This document shows, one piece after another, positions 62,279-64,000 of a stretch of DNA of 64,000 nt. The DNA is taken from the NCBI RefSeq assembly GCF_000425225.1, contig NZ_AULJ01000018.1, positions 62,001 to 126,000 on the forward strand, in the 5' to 3' direction. Both the position numbers and the translations under genes were made by a program. Below the pieces are notes generated by a model, which did no database searches, had not been told where the DNA came from, and saw only the letters and a program-made list of their open reading frames with translations. Within the stretch, counting starts at the first letter, position 1; each line of letters starts with the position of its first letter. Origin of the DNA: Pontibacillus marinus BH030004 = DSM 16465 (GTDB lineage: Bacteria; Bacillota; Bacilli; Bacillales; BH030062).

Positions 62279-63310
62279 ATGAAAATGAAAAAGACCTCAA
62301 AGAAGAGAATCATTCTATGGTCTTTCCTTGTTCTTTTCTTACTTGCAGCTGGAGCAACAGCTGGCTATGGTATGTATCTTACAGACAAAGCAAAAACGGT
62401 AACCGATCAAGCCCAACAAGAATTAAATCGTGGAGATAAGTCAAAAAAACGTGATGAAGTTGTGGATCCGAACTACGACAATATTTCCATACTATTTTTA
62501 GGTATCGATGATAGTGACGTTCGAAATATTGAAAATGCCCGTTCAGATGCGATGATCCTAGCTACACTTAATGAAAAAGAAAAATCCATTAAGCTAGTCA
62601 GCATACCACGTGACTCTTATGTTGATATTCCATCAAAAGGATTTAAAGATAAAATTACACACGCGCATGCTTTTGGAGGAGTTGACCTAGCTGTATCAAC
62701 AGTTGAGAATATGTTTAATATCCCTGTTGATTATTACGTCCGTTTAAATTTCAATGCCTTTATCGAAACCGTAAATGCTCTTGGGGGGATTGAATATGAT
62801 GTCCCTTTCACCTTATCAGAGAAAAATAGTAACGATATAGCAGGAGCCATAAAACTCGAAAAAGGAAAGCAACATTTAAATGGAGAAGAAGCTCTAGCAC
62901 TTGCACGTTCTCGTCAATATGATGACGACATGGCCCGAGGTCAACGCCAGATGGAATTGATGAAGGCAATTTTCGAGGAAGCTTCAAAGACGAAGTCAAT
63001 CGGGAAATACGGTTCTCTTATTGATTCAATAGGAAAAAACATGAAGACAAACATGGAATTTGAAGAAATGGTTTCCCTTCATGACTATGTTTTACGAAGG
63101 GACAACGTTGAAATCGATACAATGCAACTGAACGGAAACCATGCCTATATCGACGACATTTATTATTACCGCTTAAAAGATCAAAGCGTGACAGATATAA
63201 AATCGAAACTCCAAGTACACCTCGACTTGGAAAATGGCGATAACGGTTCAAAAGATGACAGTGCATATGCCAAAGATGATGAAGACTCTATTCAAGATAA
63301 AGAATCTTAA
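62279..63310 (+). CDS. tagU: LytR-CpsA-Psr ligase TagU (LytR)
   Basis: Transfers anionic polymers such as wall teichoic acid from lipid carriers to peptidoglycan. 343 residues: basic N-terminus and one membrane helix (about residues 10-32), then an extracellular LCP domain with IDDSD, RSDAMILATLNEKEKSIKLVSIPRDSYVDIP, KITHAHAFGG and ALARSRQYDDDMARGQRQ, whose Arg and Asp residues bind the polyprenyl pyrophosphate. Acidic C-terminal tail (SKDDSAYAKDDEDS). AAAGGAG precedes the ATG. Cotranscribed with yvyE. Confidence 0.93.
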   Translation: MKMKKTSKKRIILWSFLVLFLLAAGATAGYGMYLTDKAKTVTDQAQQELNRGDKSKKRDEVVDPNYDNISILFLGIDDSDVRNIENARSDAMILATLNEKEKSIKLVSIPRDSYVDIPSKGFKDKITHAHAFGGVDLAVSTVENMFNIPVDYYVRLNFNAFIETVNALGGIEYDVPFTLSEKNSNDIAGAIKLEKGKQHLNGEEALALARSRQYDDDMARGQRQMELMKAIFEEASKTKSIGKYGSLIDSIGKNMKTNMEFEEMVSLHDYVLRRDNVEIDTMQLNGNHAYIDDIYYYRLKDQSVTDIKSKLQVHLDLENGDNGSKDDSAYAKDDEDSIQDKES

Positions 63311-63328
63311 TAATAACTACAAAACATA

Positions 63329-63372
63329 AAAGAAGCTAGCCTAACATATTTGTTTTAGGCTAGCTTCTTTTT
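63329..63372. terminator. Bidirectional terminator after tagU
   Basis: AAGAAGCTAGCCTAA / TTAGGCTAGCTTCTTTTT stem, also serving the convergent glucosaminidase gene. Confidence 0.9.
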
Positions 63373-63428
63373 ATCCGTTTTTATTGTCTGAATCATTTCA
63401 AGTTTTTATCTTGGTGTTTTAGTTAGAT

Positions 63429-64000
63429 TTAATTACTCGTGCTTTCATCTGTAGACTCTTCGGTAGTATTATCTTCCTCTGTATTTTCAGGATCATAATC
63501 AGGGTCCAACAACCTACGATCCTTAGAACCTAAGTACTGATCAGCTTTATACATCCAACCTGCGATTTTTTGTCCCCAGTAAGGGTCAGATGCATACTTT
63601 ACATTCATACCTTCTGACTTATTACCAAGGAAGTCACCGTTATATCTGAAATTCCCTGGTGTAAGATACTTCTCAGAAACAAATTCAGCAACATACATAA
63701 TATTAGACTCTAATGACTTGAACTCATCTGCATTTCCATAAGGATTGTCATCACTTGCGTTGATTCCAAACAAGTTGTTTTTATCCCTTGCAATTTTGCT
63801 CTTTCCCCAGAAACTTTCATGAATAGCATGAGATAGAAGATACAGGCCATTCACATTATATTTTTCCTGTGCTTCAATAAATACATCACCAAGTCCAATT
63901 AAAGGGCTATCCGGACTGAAATGCTTCATAAATTGATCTAATTCTTCAGCAGTATAATGCGTTTTTGTTCTTAGAGATAACTGATTAAACAAAGGGTATT
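63429..64000 (-). CDS. Endo-beta-N-acetylglucosaminidase domain protein, partial (5' end outside window)
   Basis: Frame stays open to the window edge (codons ...YPLFNQLSLRT precede the first possible TTG), so the N-terminus is missing. About 190 C-terminal residues form a glucosaminidase (GH73-like) domain: TAEELDQFMKHFSPDSPLIGLGDVFIEAQEKYNVNGLYLLSHAIHESFWGKSKIA with the catalytic Glu in HAIHES, and NNLFGINASDDNPYGNA. The last 30 residues are acidic and Thr/Ser-rich. Probably a LytD-type autolysin with upstream signal peptide and binding repeats, located beside the wall-polymer ligase tagU. Confidence 0.88.
   Translation of the reverse strand, partial: YPLFNQLSLRTKTHYTAEELDQFMKHFSPDSPLIGLGDVFIEAQEKYNVNGLYLLSHAIHESFWGKSKIARDKNNLFGINASDDNPYGNADEFKSLESNIMYVAEFVSEKYLTPGNFRYNGDFLGNKSEGMNVKYASDPYWGQKIAGWMYKADQYLGSKDRRLLDPDYDPENTEEDNTTEESTDESTSN

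Overview
The window is a chromosomal segment of an AT-rich, low-GC Gram-positive bacterium of the family Bacillaceae. Gene order follows the Bacillus subtilis region glpKD / hprK-lgt-yvoD-ppaX-yvoF / yvlBCD / uvrBA / minJ-ctpB / ftsEX-cccB-yvjA-prfB-secA-hpf / flagellar late genes / comF / degSU / yvyE-tagU. Acidic proteins, two flagellins and an M23 hydrolase beside ftsEX suggest a moderately halophilic genus such as Halobacillus or Pontibacillus; the genus is an inference. Almost all genes are on the minus strand. I saw no rRNA, tRNA, CRISPR array, prophage or insertion sequence.

Layout. 1-2.6 kb: glycerol utilisation (glpD partial, glpK). 2.6-3.4 kb: a composite structured repeat. 3.5-7.4 kb: hprK-lgt-yvoD-ppaX-yvoF operon. 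7.5-13.2 kb: accessory genes (AAC(3)-like acetyltransferase, yvlBCD, bshB2-yojF, a GNAT enzyme behind a nine-codon leader peptide) and a 21-bp minisatellite. 13.2-21.2 kb: methyltransferase, uvrBA with a LexA box, second copy of the composite repeat, prfC. 21.4-30.4 kb: secreted M6 protease, minJ, ctpB, then an insertion with a Fur-boxed IDEAL-flavodoxin operon, a czcD-czrA zinc operon and a tiny phospholipase A2-like protein. 30.4-42 kb: M23 hydrolase, ftsX, ftsE, cccB, yvjA, a NERD protein next to a second minisatellite, prfB with programmed frameshift, secA, two small genes, hpf. 42.5-56 kb: flagellar filament, hook-junction and chaperone genes. 56-61 kb: comFC, comFA, degV, degU, degS. 61.6-64 kb: yvyE, tagU and a partial glucosaminidase.

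Most notable. (1) One of two flagellin genes, at 45.7-47.8 kb, is interrupted by a 336-nt group I intron; splicing restores the canonical C-terminus, whereas reading straight through gives a stop inside the intron. (2) A second, 53-codon csrA lies between the flagellin genes. The transcripts around it carry GGA-loop hairpins that look like CsrA sites, in 5' and 3' untranslated regions, and two sigma-D promoters fit consensus spacing exactly. This looks like a two-CsrA, two-flagellin control circuit. (3) Four families of dispersed intergenic elements are nested within each other, and their copies differ by compensatory changes in predicted stems, so they are structured nucleic acids rather than simple junk. 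(4) Two distant arrays of the same 21-bp unit share an alternating A/B organisation, one of them forming the end of a gene.
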